A stretch of 64,000 bases of DNA from Bacteroidaceae bacterium (GCA_017507105.1 JAFWBM010000027.1:1-64000); one strand, 5' to 3'. Counted from the stretch's first letter, positions 26,285-36,435 are shown. Notes: generated by a model from the sequence alone, not told the origin. A program made the numbers and translations.

Positions 26285-26821
26285 CTAGCCGACCCACCCC
26301 ATTTTTCGTGCAAATTCCCAAATCACAATACCCCCCGTAACAGATACATTGAGTGAGTGTTTTGTTCCAAATTGTGGAATCTCGATTGAGCCGTCACAAG
26401 CATCTACAACCTGCTGCTGTACACCTTTCACCTCGTTGCCAAGAATAAGAGCATAGTGTAGGCTGTCATCGGTTTCGAATCCTTGCAGGGGGATACTCTC
26501 CTGCACCTGCTCAATGGCATATATGGCATACCCCTCGTTGCGCAGCGCCTCAACAGCTTGCATTGTATCGGCATAGTAGTGCCACTCTACAACATCCTCG
26601 GCTCCCAATGCCGTTTTATGAATCTCGGCACTCGGAGGCGTCGCCGTTATCCCACATAACAAAATACGTTCCACACGAAAAGCATCGCTTGTACGGAACA
26701 CCGAACCCACATTATGCAGACTGCGTATATTATCTAGGACTATGGTCAACGGGAGCTTACGCGCCTGCACAAACTCCTCGCGTCCCATACGCCCCATCTC
26801 TGTCACTAGTTTCTTCTTCAT
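26285..26821 (-). CDS. TrmH/SpoU-family RNA 2'-O-methyltransferase
   Basis: A 178-residue protein when started at the ATG at 26821, two bases after the upstream stop. SPOUT-family motifs are present: DNIRSLHNVGSVFRTSDA (motif 1), ALILGNEVKGV (motif 2) and IEIPQFGTKHSLNVSVTGG (motif 3) forming the knotted SAM-binding site. It methylates a ribose in tRNA or rRNA; the target is not known. It ends an operon with the CoA-transferase gene. Confidence 0.88.
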   Translation of the reverse strand: MKKKLVTEMGRMGREEFVQARKLPLTIVLDNIRSLHNVGSVFRTSDAFRVERILLCGITATPPSAEIHKTALGAEDVVEWHYYADTMQAVEALRNEGYAIYAIEQVQESIPLQGFETDDSLHYALILGNEVKGVQQQVVDACDGSIEIPQFGTKHSLNVSVTGGIVIWEFARKMGWVG

Positions 26822-26823
26822 TA

Positions 26824-28311
26824 CTACACGAAACGACCCCATTGTGTAAGACGCATATCACCCTCGCGCTCAAAAGTAGCGTGCATACCCAATGCTGCCG
26901 CCACGTTATGGCTCACATGACCACTCTTGGCTATTGTAAGGTAGTCCCATAGCAACTGTTTATAATCGGGATGTGCGCACTTCTCAATCAAAAGCTTAGC
27001 TCTTTCATCGGGACCCTTGCCACGCAAATCGGCAACACCATACTCGGTTGCAACAATATTTACATCATGTTCGGTGTGGTCGGCGTGTGTCACCATAGGA
27101 ACAATGGAGCTTATCATACCTCCCTTCTGTGTCGAGGGACATGTGAATATAGATATATAGGCATTACGTGCAAAATCGCCCGAACCGCCTATTCCGTTCA
27201 TGAGCCTTGTACCGCATATATGCGATGAGTTGACACATCCATACAGGTCGACCTCTATAGCAGTGTTCATTGCAATAATACCAAGCCTGCGAATAATCTC
27301 GGGATGGTTGGAAATCTCACTTGGACGAAGCACTAGCTTATCGCGGAAAAAGTCGAGATTGTCGTATACATGGTCGAGACACTCGCGACTCAACGATAAT
27401 GAGCAGGTACTGCCCGCCTTTACACGACCCAACTCCATTAGTTTTATAACAGAGTCCTGCAAAACTTCGGAATAGAGATATAGTGAAGGCAATCCATCAC
27501 ACTCCTCAAGTCCCTTAAGCACAGCATTCGCAACATTACCAATGCCACTCTGTATGGGTAGTCCCTCGGGAGGAATAATACCACGTTTCATATCGGAAAG
27601 AATGAAATTCACAACATTCTCGCCAATCTTGCGTGTAACATCATCGAGTTCCTTGAACACCACAACCTCATTGGGCATATTCACCTCTACTATTCCCACG
27701 ACCTTCTTGGGATCCACCTGCACATAAGGTTTACCCACACGGTCATCGGCTTTATAGATAGGTATCTCCTTGCGATAGGGAGGATCAATTGGTTCATACA
27801 CATCGTGCAAGCCTATTGTCTTGTGATAGGTATTGCGCTCTATTATAATCTTGTCGGCAAGGTTGGCTACAGTCTGTCCAATGCCACCTGCTGTTGTAAG
27901 ATATACCTTTCCGTCATCGGTTATATCAACAGCCTCGAGTATGGCAACATTTACCTTACCCATAAAGCCATATCGCAAATCCTGGGCCATCAACGAGAGA
28001 TGAAGATCGGTATAGGTAATCTCTTTACCGTTTATAGCGGTGCGCACTGTGGGATTGGAGATAAACGGAGCGCGGAAACGAATTGCTTGAGCACGTGTCA
28101 AAGCGCCATCTATCGCATCTCCTGTCGACGCACCCGAATATAGGTCAATCTTAAAGGGCTTGCCTGCAGCATGGGCCTCTTCAGCACGCTTGGCTACCTC
28201 GGGAAGCACCGTCTTGGGAGTTCCGGAAAGGGTAAAACCACTTATACCAACACCATCGCCGTTGTTTATATACTCGGCGGCCTCTTGCGCTGTTATTATA
28301 CGATATGCCAT
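26824..28311 (-). CDS. Acetyl-CoA hydrolase/transferase family protein (succinyl-CoA:acetate CoA-transferase-like)
   Basis: A 495-residue CoA-transferase. Features include the N-terminal GDGVGISGFTLSG, the glycine-rich IGNVANAVLKGL loop, the GIGGSGDFARNAYIS block and the ATEYGVADLRGKGPDERA segment of this family. In fermenting Bacteroidales such an enzyme exchanges CoA between succinyl-CoA, acetate or propionate, linking succinate/propionate formation to acetyl-CoA. The acyl pair used is inferred. It lies 23 bases after a small membrane-protein gene and just before the TrmH gene. Confidence 0.87.
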   Translation of the reverse strand: MAYRIITAQEAAEYINNGDGVGISGFTLSGTPKTVLPEVAKRAEEAHAAGKPFKIDLYSGASTGDAIDGALTRAQAIRFRAPFISNPTVRTAINGKEITYTDLHLSLMAQDLRYGFMGKVNVAILEAVDITDDGKVYLTTAGGIGQTVANLADKIIIERNTYHKTIGLHDVYEPIDPPYRKEIPIYKADDRVGKPYVQVDPKKVVGIVEVNMPNEVVVFKELDDVTRKIGENVVNFILSDMKRGIIPPEGLPIQSGIGNVANAVLKGLEECDGLPSLYLYSEVLQDSVIKLMELGRVKAGSTCSLSLSRECLDHVYDNLDFFRDKLVLRPSEISNHPEIIRRLGIIAMNTAIEVDLYGCVNSSHICGTRLMNGIGGSGDFARNAYISIFTCPSTQKGGMISSIVPMVTHADHTEHDVNIVATEYGVADLRGKGPDERAKLLIEKCAHPDYKQLLWDYLTIAKSGHVSHNVAAALGMHATFEREGDMRLTQWGRFV

Positions 28312-28334
28312 GTCTTATTATTTTTGTTCGGTTA

Positions 28335-28733
28335 TCAATATTTTCTATTAAAAATCTCGGAGCTAAGAAAAGCCCGTCGAGCATCACTGCGTGTAGATAA
28401 CGACACTTTACTTTTATGAGTAATAGGTCTCTCTACATGCATTGTATAACTCTCCTTTGTTTCTGCTGTGTTTTTATCCGGAATACAGTGCCCTTTATCG
28501 GCAACAGATTTCTTTATACTGTTTCTGTAATCGTTCTGTTGCTCCCCGACATAATAATCGGAAGCAACCTCGGGAGTTGCAGGAAGCTCGATTTGCGGAA
28601 ACACCTCTTCCATTGTACGAAAATCCTTCGCCTTGTTTTTTGCAACAGGCTTATCCTTGACATCACCCGAGCGCGATGCCATGATTCTGGTAATGCCGTA
28701 TACAACAAAAAGGATTAGAAAAAACAGTTTCAT
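28335..28733 (-). CDS. Hypothetical protein with N-terminal membrane anchor
   Basis: A 132-residue protein with an N-terminal hydrophobic helix (MKLFFLILFVVYGITRIM) that may be an uncleaved anchor, then a low-complexity, charged tail with no recognised domain (EEVFPQIELPATPEV near residue 43-57; terminal ARRAFLSSEIFNRKY). It sits 12 bases after a thioesterase gene and before the CoA-transferase gene. I do not recognise the family. Confidence 0.6.
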   Translation of the reverse strand: MKLFFLILFVVYGITRIMASRSGDVKDKPVAKNKAKDFRTMEEVFPQIELPATPEVASDYYVGEQQNDYRNSIKKSVADKGHCIPDKNTAETKESYTMHVERPITHKSKVSLSTRSDARRAFLSSEIFNRKY

Positions 28734-28745
28734 AACAAATGGCTC

Positions 28746-29150
28746 TTATTTAAGGTATTGGGCAAACAGTTCCTCAAACTTCTCGCCGCGTGTAAGACGC
28801 CCATTCTCTACCGATATAATCTCTACACGCCCCTTGGCACACAGCTTGTTATCGGGGAGCCTATAGATATCCTGCAGACAAATCAGTTTTGCCCCCTCAC
28901 GCTTAAGGTCTATATTTACAACAAAGCAGTCGTCACCACGCAAAGAGTTCTTATACTCTATAACCACTTTCGAGACCATGAAATCAACCCCCTCGTTGTG
29001 CAGTTTAGAAAAGCTGACACCCTCACTTAAAAGAAATTCATGACGTGCATGCTCTAAATAATGCTGATAGTTGGCGTTATTCACCACACCTTGCACATCG
29101 CACTCATAATCGCGCACCTTCATCTCGTGTCTAAACAAAACTCTCTCCAT
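28746..29150 (-). CDS. Acyl-CoA thioesterase, hot-dog fold (4HBT family)
   Basis: A 134-residue single hot-dog domain. The active-site region DVQGVVNNANYQHYLEHARHEFL carries the aspartate and N-N-x-x-Y-x-x-x-x-E layout of the 4-hydroxybenzoyl-CoA thioesterase/YbgC branch. It hydrolyses an acyl-CoA thioester in the cytoplasm; the substrate is unknown. It heads the unit containing the CoA-transferase, a sensible pairing for acyl-CoA turnover. A minus-strand -7 box lies at 29175-29183. Confidence 0.85.
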   Translation of the reverse strand: MERVLFRHEMKVRDYECDVQGVVNNANYQHYLEHARHEFLLSEGVSFSKLHNEGVDFMVSKVVIEYKNSLRGDDCFVVNIDLKREGAKLICLQDIYRLPDNKLCAKGRVEIISVENGRLTRGEKFEELFAQYLK

Positions 29151-29174
29151 AGTGGGAACACATTGGTTTATGTT

Positions 29175-29183
29175 GCGAAGATA
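29175..29183 (-). promoter_or_regulatory. -7 promoter box (TATCTTCGC) for the thioesterase unit
   Basis: TAnnTTTGC with one change, 25 bases before the thioesterase start. Confidence 0.5.
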
Positions 29184-29399
29184 GTTTTTTTTTCATAATA
29201 AATTCAAATATCAGATATTTTATTAGAAAGTTGTTATAAAATCTTCATAACGACAGCATGTCAGGAATTATATAAAGAGACACCGAACATAGACAGATTT
29301 ACCACGAACAGATATCATCAATATGACATTCCATAACCATCTGAGACTGCAATAATCACAAAAAGCCATTCAACCACATAACCTTTCGAAACTTTGTTG

Positions 29400-29408
29400 T
29401 ATCTTCGC
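29400..29408 (+). promoter_or_regulatory. -7 promoter box (TATCTTCGC) for miaB
   Basis: Lies 25 bases before the GTG start of miaB; divergent from the thioesterase promoter. Confidence 0.5.
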
Positions 29409-29432
29409 ACCACATTTAAAACAGTATAATAA

Positions 29433-30761
29433 GTGGAGAATAAAAGACTTTTTATAGAGACCTATGGCTGCCAGATGAACGTAGCAGACAGCGAGGTTAT
29501 CGGCTCTATCCTGGGCATTGCAGGATATGAGACATGCGACAATATAGACGATGCACATCTTATATTGTTGAATACTTGTTCCATACGTGACAATGCCGAA
29601 CAGAAGATATATGGCAGGCTCGACCAACTGAATGCCATGCGCAAAGGAAAGAGAACCCTTGTGGGTGTAGTCGGATGCATGGCCGAGCGTGTAAAAGAGG
29701 AACTTATAAAAAAATATAATGTAAATATAGTGGCAGGCCCCGACAGTTACCTATCACTTCCCGAGCTCATTGCACAAGCCGAGCAGGGAGTGCCGGCAAT
29801 GAATGTAGAACTATCCACAACCGAGACATACCGCGATGTCATCCCATTGCGCATATGCAGCAAGAACGTCTCGGGATATATATCTATCATGCGCGGATGC
29901 AATAACTTCTGCCACTACTGTGTTGTACCCTATACTCGCGGACGCGAACGCAGCCGCGATATACAAAGCATTTTGAACGAGGTCGACGACCTTGTGGCAA
30001 AAGGGTATAAAGAGATTATACTATTGGGACAAAATGTAAACTCATACCGATTTATACAAGAAGATGGTACCGAGATAGATTTTCCGCAGTTGTTGCGTTC
30101 CGTTGCACGACGTGCACCAAAGACAAGGATAAGGTTCACCACATCTCACCCCAAGGACATGAGCGACGACACACTGCATGTAATAGCCGAAGAGCCCAAT
30201 GTATGTCGTCACATACACTTACCCGTACAAAGCGGCAGCAGTAACATGCTGAAAGCAATGAACCGCAAATACACACGCGAATGGTATATAGACCGCATCA
30301 ATGCCATACGTCGTATAGTACCCGACTGCGGACTTTCAACAGACATTATAGCCGGATTCTGCGGCGAGACACTCGAAGACCATCTTCAGACACTCTCTCT
30401 GATGGAGTATTGCGCCTACGATGCTGCCTTCATGTTCAAATATTCCGAGCGTCCCGGTACATTCGCAAGCCGCCACTTCAAGGACGATATAGAAGAGAGC
30501 GAGAAGATACGCCGCCTTAATGAGATAATAGCCTTGCAACAGGAGTTATCGGCCAAACAGAACCGCAGCTGCATAGGCAAGGAATACGAGGTGCTTATCG
30601 AGGGTATATCTAAGCGTTCCACAGCACAATTCTATGGCCGCACCGAGCAGAACCGCACTGCTGTATTCGACAGAGGCAACCATAAGATAGGCGATTTTGT
30701 AAAGATAAAGGTTGTAGATGCCACCGCAGCTACACTCCTTGCCGAACTTGTCGAGGAGTAA
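29433..30761 (+). CDS. miaB: tRNA-2-methylthio-N6-dimethylallyladenosine synthase
   Basis: A 442-residue radical-SAM methylthiotransferase. N-terminal UPF0004 cysteines are in ETYGCQMN, LNTCSIRDNAE and GVVGCMAE; the radical-SAM cluster cysteines are in RGCNNFCHYCVVPYTRGRE; a TRAM RNA-binding domain ends the protein (about 375-440). It adds a methylthio group to i6A37 in tRNAs reading UNN codons. The GTG start is supported because the family begins KRLFIETYGCQMNVADSE. A strong hairpin follows the gene. Confidence 0.95.
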   Translation: MENKRLFIETYGCQMNVADSEVIGSILGIAGYETCDNIDDAHLILLNTCSIRDNAEQKIYGRLDQLNAMRKGKRTLVGVVGCMAERVKEELIKKYNVNIVAGPDSYLSLPELIAQAEQGVPAMNVELSTTETYRDVIPLRICSKNVSGYISIMRGCNNFCHYCVVPYTRGRERSRDIQSILNEVDDLVAKGYKEIILLGQNVNSYRFIQEDGTEIDFPQLLRSVARRAPKTRIRFTTSHPKDMSDDTLHVIAEEPNVCRHIHLPVQSGSSNMLKAMNRKYTREWYIDRINAIRRIVPDCGLSTDIIAGFCGETLEDHLQTLSLMEYCAYDAAFMFKYSERPGTFASRHFKDDIEESEKIRRLNEIIALQQELSAKQNRSCIGKEYEVLIEGISKRSTAQFYGRTEQNRTAVFDRGNHKIGDFVKIKVVDATAATLLAELVEE

Positions 30762-30820
30762 CCTACTTGCAAAGAATCAGCTATAAATAGCAAACACAAC
30801 AGGTAACATAAAAGTAAAAC

Positions 30821-30864
30821 TATACAACCCCCTAAAGTTTGAAAAAACTTTAGGGGGTTGTATA
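30821..30864. terminator. Terminator hairpin between convergent miaB and xusC
   Basis: A perfect 20-base stem (TATACAACCCCCTAAAGTTT and its complement) with a GAAA loop, in the gap between two converging genes. Confidence 0.75.
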
Positions 30865-30879
30865 ATCACACTATAATTA

Positions 30880-32022
30880 TTAACCCGTCCTATTACCCTT
30901 AATCAACAATCTCTTAATCCATAGGTAATAACCGGTTAGAGGTAATGTTGCACCAAACAGTGCTGCAAAGAACGCAAGTATACGGGTAAGCAATCCGCCC
31001 CAGCTACCCACATGTACCGAATATATCCATCCACGCATTTTGGTTGCAGAAGCACTCTCGCTATAAGGATGGAAGGCCGTAATCTTGCCCGAGCGTTTAT
31101 CGAATGTATATTTATCGCTCGCACGTTGATTGCCAAAGCCGTTTACCGAAACAACAACACTGCCATCCGATACTGTAATCTGTTTAAAATCGGGATTCAG
31201 CGCAACAGTTGCATCATACGCCTCTTGCCAAAATTCATAAGAGTCCCCGACACGCTCCTTCTCTTTTTCCTTTACATGCCCTTTGGATGCACTCACGTCA
31301 TTGCCAGCCAACCTTGACTGCAGCACAACCTCGGCACCAAACAGTTTATAGAAACCGTTGCGATACCACTGAAAAGACCAGGTAAGGCCGGTAAGCGACA
31401 TTGCAAGAAGTAAAAGAAGTGCATAGAAACCACCTGCAACATGAAGATCATACCAGAAACGGCGACTACCCTTCGAAGCAACAATCTTCAAACGGTTCTT
31501 TAAAGATTTACGGTTACGTGGCAACCATACGACAAAACCGGTAAGAAGTATCGCAACAAAAGCCAATGTGCTTGCTCCAACAATAATCTTGCCCCAGAAG
31601 ATACCGCCATCTTTTGGTTGGGAGTCCATTAACCAACGATGCATGCGGAACATAACATTAAAGAAAGGTAACCTCTCGGAACGTCCCTTAACCTCGCCTG
31701 TATATTGGTCGACATATACAGCTGCACGGCGTGGCTTGGATATACCAACCTTATAAGCCTCACCAGGAGCCGAGGATATGGTTATTCCTGTAACTTTAAC
31801 TCCGTCGGGCAGCGCGACTGCCACCTTTCGAGCAAGAGTATCAAGCGGCAACGGAGTACCTTTTGGCTCTACAATGGTTAACTCTTTGGTACAAAGTTCC
31901 GTAATCTCCTTCTCAAACACAAGCATCGCACCTGTAAAACAGATGATTGTTATTGTCAATCCGAAAGGCACCGACAACCATAGGTGCAACTGCTTGAATA
32001 TATTTCTGAAATAAGTTTTCAC
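30880..32022 (-). CDS. xusC: PepSY-domain inner-membrane protein, XusC-like
   Basis: A 380-residue protein with four membrane helices (about 15-38, 147-168, 195-215 and 340-362) and two PepSY-like periplasmic regions, including KVTGITISSAPGEAYKV near 75-90. This is the PepSY_TM family, found with TonB receptors in iron uptake and thought to reduce or process siderophore iron. Membrane histidines (HLW near 13, HRW near 128, HVG near 326) could bind haem. It follows a DUF4374 lipoprotein and a TonB receptor, the order of the xusABC locus of Bacteroides thetaiotaomicron. Confidence 0.85.
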   Translation of the reverse strand: MKTYFRNIFKQLHLWLSVPFGLTITIICFTGAMLVFEKEITELCTKELTIVEPKGTPLPLDTLARKVAVALPDGVKVTGITISSAPGEAYKVGISKPRRAAVYVDQYTGEVKGRSERLPFFNVMFRMHRWLMDSQPKDGGIFWGKIIVGASTLAFVAILLTGFVVWLPRNRKSLKNRLKIVASKGSRRFWYDLHVAGGFYALLLLLAMSLTGLTWSFQWYRNGFYKLFGAEVVLQSRLAGNDVSASKGHVKEKEKERVGDSYEFWQEAYDATVALNPDFKQITVSDGSVVVSVNGFGNQRASDKYTFDKRSGKITAFHPYSESASATKMRGWIYSVHVGSWGGLLTRILAFFAALFGATLPLTGYYLWIKRLLIKGNRTG

Positions 32023-32035
32023 AACACTACAGTTT

Positions 32036-33430
32036 TCAAGGTATCAATTTTCCTACACCGTCGAGTGTAGAGACCTCTACAACCACACCCTTTACAGCAA
32101 CTCCATTAGCAGCGTCAATCTTATATATAGCAGGGTAACCGTCAGTTGTAGTTACGGGCATATATGCAAATCCATTCTCCATGTAAGGAGCCTTACCCAA
32201 TGCCGACAAAGTATCGGGTAGTCCTGTAACCTCAACAAGTGTACCGTTAGTAACATTTAATACGGCAAGGCTTAATGCAGTAGGAGCACTTTTGCCTAAA
32301 GTGAAAGGTTCGTCATACATCTGTAACAAGAAGTTACCATCCCCTATATACCACGAACGCATGAATGAACGTCCACCGGAAATATTCTCAACATTGAGAT
32401 AATAGTTCTCATCGAACTGCTCCTCGCCACTCTTTATGCGCACCACGCCAGCCGGCTTAGATGTCTGCTGCAATGGACTTGCCATAGTCTTTGCATAAGA
32501 TGGAGAGAACACATAAATATCTCCATTCTCGGTAGCCCATATCATCTGGTAATACTGACTCTTGAAACGCCCACTTGCATAGCTTATCTTATCACTCTTT
32601 ATAAGTGTAGGATTGGTAAGCGATGCATTGTCGTATATAGCCACCCAGCACTCATCGGGATATTGCGTCCATTGAAGCTCGCCTTTCTTGTAGGAACTGC
32701 TATTGCTACCGCCATTCTCTGTTTTTACAAGCCCTTCGTAGCCCTCACGTATCCATTTTCCACCATCTATCGCTGCACCATATTGACTAAGTCCCATAGG
32801 AACTGCTGCAGCAAAGAGCTTGCCGTTACGCTCTTGGAATCCGGCCAGAGTGACAAACTCGCCATTACCAAGAAAGTTCTCCGAGAGATAATCCCTCTTA
32901 GACTCGTTTGACGTATAAGTCTCGGCCTCGGTATCTAGATAAGAGAAGAGGAAAGTTTTAGGCAGATAGCCATTCTCGTCGACCCAATCAGCAGAGCCAT
33001 TTCCTGTCGATACTGTAATAATATATTTGTCATATATTCCGTAGGTTGTAAAACGGTTTACAGCATACTCCTTGCTGCGTTGTACTAGGGTATAGTCGTT
33101 GCCCATGTAATATGAACGGGTAAGACCGGCATTACCTTGATTGTACGAAAGAGCATAAAGATATTCGTTACCTTTAAACACCCATTGTGTTGCAGCATCT
33201 GTAACCAATCCGTTACCTTGTGCCGAGACCGTACCCTCGTCAAGTGACGATGTATTCAAAAGAATTGGTGTAGTACTGTTGCTGCTTGTCACTGTTGCCG
33301 CAATGACATATGGTCTCGTATCTATATCACCGGCACCACCCTGCACTTCATTGTCACTATCGCTACATGCTGCAAAAGATAGTGCAGCTGCAGCAAATAA
33401 AACTCCTTTTAAAAAACAAATCTTTCTCAT
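32036..33430 (-). CDS. xusB: DUF4374 surface lipoprotein, XusB-like
   Basis: A 464-residue lipoprotein with cysteine 22 in [12 protein letters not shown]; the acidic residues right after it fit the Bacteroidetes surface-export signal. The rest shows repeated strand-turn blocks consistent with a beta-propeller (for example [50 protein letters not shown]). In the characterised system XusB captures siderophores such as enterobactin at the cell surface and hands them to XusA. Assignment rests on the family and the neighbours, 13 bases before xusC and 60 after xusA. Confidence 0.85.
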   Translation of the reverse strand: MRKICFLKGVLFAAAALSFAACSDSDNEVQGGAGDIDTRPYVIAATVTSSNSTTPILLNTSSLDEGTVSAQGNGLVTDAATQWVFKGNEYLYALSYNQGNAGLTRSYYMGNDYTLVQRSKEYAVNRFTTYGIYDKYIITVSTGNGSADWVDENGYLPKTFLFSYLDTEAETYTSNESKRDYLSENFLGNGEFVTLAGFQERNGKLFAAAVPMGLSQYGAAIDGGKWIREGYEGLVKTENGGSNSSSYKKGELQWTQYPDECWVAIYDNASLTNPTLIKSDKISYASGRFKSQYYQMIWATENGDIYVFSPSYAKTMASPLQQTSKPAGVVRIKSGEEQFDENYYLNVENISGGRSFMRSWYIGDGNFLLQMYDEPFTLGKSAPTALSLAVLNVTNGTLVEVTGLPDTLSALGKAPYMENGFAYMPVTTTDGYPAIYKIDAANGVAVKGVVVEVSTLDGVGKLIP

Positions 33431-33490
33431 TTTAAGTTATTCTCAGTTCTTTATATTTATAACTCTATAACATTTATTACTCTACTCTAT

Positions 33491-35866
33491 TCAACAACCA
33501 AGATTAATCCTCATCTTGCCATATATACCCATACCGGCCTTCTGCAGGCTGAAGTTGTCGTACAGACGCTCATTTGTAAAATTCAGGCACTCGAGAGAAA
33601 AATTGTAACGTCCATTATCCATGCTGTACGTAAGCGACATATTGTGTGACAGCTGGTTTGGTACCATAAAATCGTTACTATTGGTTCCTATCACCATAGA
33701 GTAGTAACAGAATTTCTCAACAAAACGGGTCTCATATGTAAAGCTCATCCTGTTACCTTTTCCAAAACAATCGTACCAATAGAAAGTTGCATCACCATCA
33801 GCAAAGAGACATGGAATATTTGGGATACGCTCTTTGTACGAAATATTAGGAACAGAACTATTCATGGCATATTTCATATTGTCTAAGACCTCCATCCTCG
33901 TAAAATTACCACCCACTGTCAACAGTTTTCCAAAAGAGTAACGGGCCGAGAGGCTTATACCCGATGTCAACACCTTGCCATAGTTAAGATAAGTTGCCGC
34001 CGACTTGCCGCCGCTTATATCAATAATATTACGCTGTATATAATCTCGAGTATCACGATAAACAATTCCGGCCTCGGCATAGAACATATGCTGCCCGAAG
34101 CGTTCATTATAGCTGAGGTTTAAATTTATATTATGGCTATGCTCGGGTTTTATTCCCATGTTTCCCGTTTCCAAATCCTCGTCACCGAACATCTCTTCGA
34201 TAGTTGGCAGACGGAAAGCCTTTTCGTATGATATTTTCGACTGCAGACCTCCGATTATAAAATATGTACCGGCGACACCGTATCCGTAAGAGTCCATTGA
34301 ACGTCTCTCTCTTACAAAAGAATCCTGATTGCTTGTTGTAGCAACCGGACCTCCCACCTGTTGCGAATAATACTTACCAAACAGCGTCACATTCCATTTT
34401 TCCCCGGGCATAAAACGATAGGAGAGACCTGTAACATTTTTTACAGTACGCTTATCTATAGGGTCATTTGCCGACTCTTTTGCAAGAAAGGAAGTATTGC
34501 TACGTTTAAAAACATTTAGCAGATGATGCAGCGTAAAGAGATGCATATGGGAACTGCCTATTCTATACTTGGCAGTAAAGGCTACATTATAATTATCATT
34601 ATCGGCACGCGAGTTTTGGTAAGACTGCTCTCCGGGAGAGTTCAACTTCATCGTTTCCTGCAACCAATTATATTTGCAGTCGGCTGTATCCACATTTGTT
34701 GTAGCATTGCGATTGTAATTAGCAGTCAATGAAACATCCAACCCCTTCAGTAGAAGGTTACGTTTCCTATATTCGAGCGAAGGCATAACAGAATAACCCT
34801 CACGAAATTTCTCGCCATAAACAATTTCTTGGCGCACACCAGTCTGTATCTCTTTATACATATTGGAGAGTGTCAGTGCAAACATAAGTCTATCGACCCA
34901 CCTTTTGCCCATAATACCGGCCCTAATTGTAACCGCCTCGTTGTGGTAGGTATCGTTAAAACGCTCCACCTTACGCAGTTTCTTCTTCTCTATTGCTCCT
35001 GTTGCAAAGTCCTCTACAGGTGCATGTACCTTGTAGTTATTATCGGAGTAATTCTGAAACATACTTATCTCATAAACAAATCCATTTGCAAGGCTATGGC
35101 TGAAGTTCACAAAAGAGCGATGTGTATTATATGAACCATAAGAGTATGATGCATCAATATTCCAACCGGCTCTACGTTTGTCGGTTACAATATTTATAAC
35201 ACCACCCATAGCATCCGTCCCCAACTCCACAGGCACGACACCTCTATAGACCTCTACACTACGAGCATAATTTACCGGTATATTATTGAGCCCAAATGAT
35301 TTTCCCACGCCCTCCTGGGGAACACCATCAATAAAGACCTTTATATGCTTGCCGGTAAAGCCATCGAGAGTAACTTGCATATCCGAGCCGACGCCCCCGG
35401 ACTCTCGTAACTTTAGGCCCGGACTCTTGGCAAGCACATCGGCAATATTTTTTGTAGTGTTCAACATCTCCTTTGTATCTAAAGCCACCACATTATAGGC
35501 ACTTCGTTTCACCCTTGACACATTCATGATATCGGCACTTACAACAACCTCTTCTAATTCTGCCACTTCGGAATGTAAAAGAATGTCAAGAATATTCCTT
35601 TGGCCACAGGGCACCATTATCTCTTTTTTGTAGGGTTTATAACCAACAGCAGAAACAGTAATCACATGTGTACCCTCATCCAGCAACAATGTATACAGGC
35701 CTTTATCATTGGCTACAGTAGCGAGGTCTGTACCTGCCACCCCGACAGTAGCATATGACACCCCTACACCTTTTTCATCTGTAACACAACCACTTATATT
35801 AATCTTTTTTGCAGATATTGCAGCGGATATAAGCAATATGTATATAAACAGTATTGTTTTTTTCAT
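33491..35866 (-). CDS. xusA: TonB-dependent outer-membrane receptor, XusA-like
   Basis: A 791-residue receptor: signal peptide to about 19, carboxypeptidase-like regulatory domain at about 22-105 (INISGCVTDEKGVGVSYATV), plug at about 115-235 (NIADVLAKSPGLKLRESG, VEVYRGVVPVELGTDAMGG) and a long beta-barrel to the C-terminus. It would import ferric siderophore complexes using TonB/ExbBD energy. Its two partners follow directly. The shorter length is typical of siderophore receptors and unlike the roughly 1000-residue SusC type. A -7 box lies at 35894-35902; I see no clear Fur box. Confidence 0.88.
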   Translation of the reverse strand: MKKTILFIYILLISAAISAKKINISGCVTDEKGVGVSYATVGVAGTDLATVANDKGLYTLLLDEGTHVITVSAVGYKPYKKEIMVPCGQRNILDILLHSEVAELEEVVVSADIMNVSRVKRSAYNVVALDTKEMLNTTKNIADVLAKSPGLKLRESGGVGSDMQVTLDGFTGKHIKVFIDGVPQEGVGKSFGLNNIPVNYARSVEVYRGVVPVELGTDAMGGVINIVTDKRRAGWNIDASYSYGSYNTHRSFVNFSHSLANGFVYEISMFQNYSDNNYKVHAPVEDFATGAIEKKKLRKVERFNDTYHNEAVTIRAGIMGKRWVDRLMFALTLSNMYKEIQTGVRQEIVYGEKFREGYSVMPSLEYRKRNLLLKGLDVSLTANYNRNATTNVDTADCKYNWLQETMKLNSPGEQSYQNSRADNDNYNVAFTAKYRIGSSHMHLFTLHHLLNVFKRSNTSFLAKESANDPIDKRTVKNVTGLSYRFMPGEKWNVTLFGKYYSQQVGGPVATTSNQDSFVRERRSMDSYGYGVAGTYFIIGGLQSKISYEKAFRLPTIEEMFGDEDLETGNMGIKPEHSHNINLNLSYNERFGQHMFYAEAGIVYRDTRDYIQRNIIDISGGKSAATYLNYGKVLTSGISLSARYSFGKLLTVGGNFTRMEVLDNMKYAMNSSVPNISYKERIPNIPCLFADGDATFYWYDCFGKGNRMSFTYETRFVEKFCYYSMVIGTNSNDFMVPNQLSHNMSLTYSMDNGRYNFSLECLNFTNERLYDNFSLQKAGMGIYGKMRINLGC

Positions 35867-35893
35867 CTTTTAAAGAGACTATTTTTTATCGCT

Positions 35894-35902
35894 GCAAAGA
35901 TA
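35894..35902 (-). promoter_or_regulatory. -7 promoter box (TATCTTTGC) of xusABC
   Basis: Exact TAnnTTTGC on the minus strand, 28 bases before the xusA start. Confidence 0.6.
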
Positions 35903-36060
35903 TTTTCAACTCAAGATGTGCACAATCACAAAAAATGACTAATGTTAAAAATTTTTATAACTATTTATAATGAAAGAAGGCAGCAGGCATATATAATAAA
36001 AACTGAGCAAGCCGCAAAAACGACCCGCCCAGCCCAATATTTACAAAAGAAAATCAACTG

Positions 36061-36291
36061 CTATTTCTTGTTGTCGAGTTTCTCTCGCATGCGCTCGGCA
36101 TAACTCTTGCCTGCATTATTCTGAGGCATAAGAATCCAAAGAACAATGTACGCAACAAGACCAAATCCACCAAAAACAAGGCAGATTAATGCAATCAAGC
36201 GCAAAAGTCCGGTATTCCAACCAAAGTTCTCAGCAATACCGGCGCATACACCAGCAATCATCTTATTGCTGGAACGATATAATCTTCCCAT
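36061..36291 (-). CDS. PspC-domain membrane protein
   Basis: A 76-residue protein matching the stand-alone PspC domain: RLYRSSNKMIAGVCAGIAE with the conserved G-V-C-x-G-I-A, then one long membrane helix (LLRLIALICLVFGGFGLVAYIVLWILM) and a charged tail. PspC-type proteins act in envelope stress responses; this small form's role is unknown. Its promoter box is inside repeat copy B, 51 bases upstream. Confidence 0.85.
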   Translation of the reverse strand: MGRLYRSSNKMIAGVCAGIAENFGWNTGLLRLIALICLVFGGFGLVAYIVLWILMPQNNAGKSYAERMREKLDNKK

Positions 36292-36340
36292 AGTAAAATA
36301 AAATTTAAATATAAAATAAAAAACTATTCCTTAATCCTAT

Positions 36341-36435
36341 TGCAAAGATAGGCACAAACGAGCAAGAAATATAAAGCTTGCTTTAATATTTTTTACAGCG
36401 AGTGCAGTATATGTTCAAAGTTTATTTCAAAGATA
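36341..36435 (-). repeat. Promoter-bearing intergenic repeat, copy B
   Basis: Same length and layout as 5531-5625, differing at 11 of 95 positions. GCAAAGATA at 36342-36350, read on the minus strand as TATCTTTGC, is the -7 box of the PspC gene. The rest of this 333-base gap (36292-36624) holds the Nif3 promoter and no gene. Confidence 0.75.
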
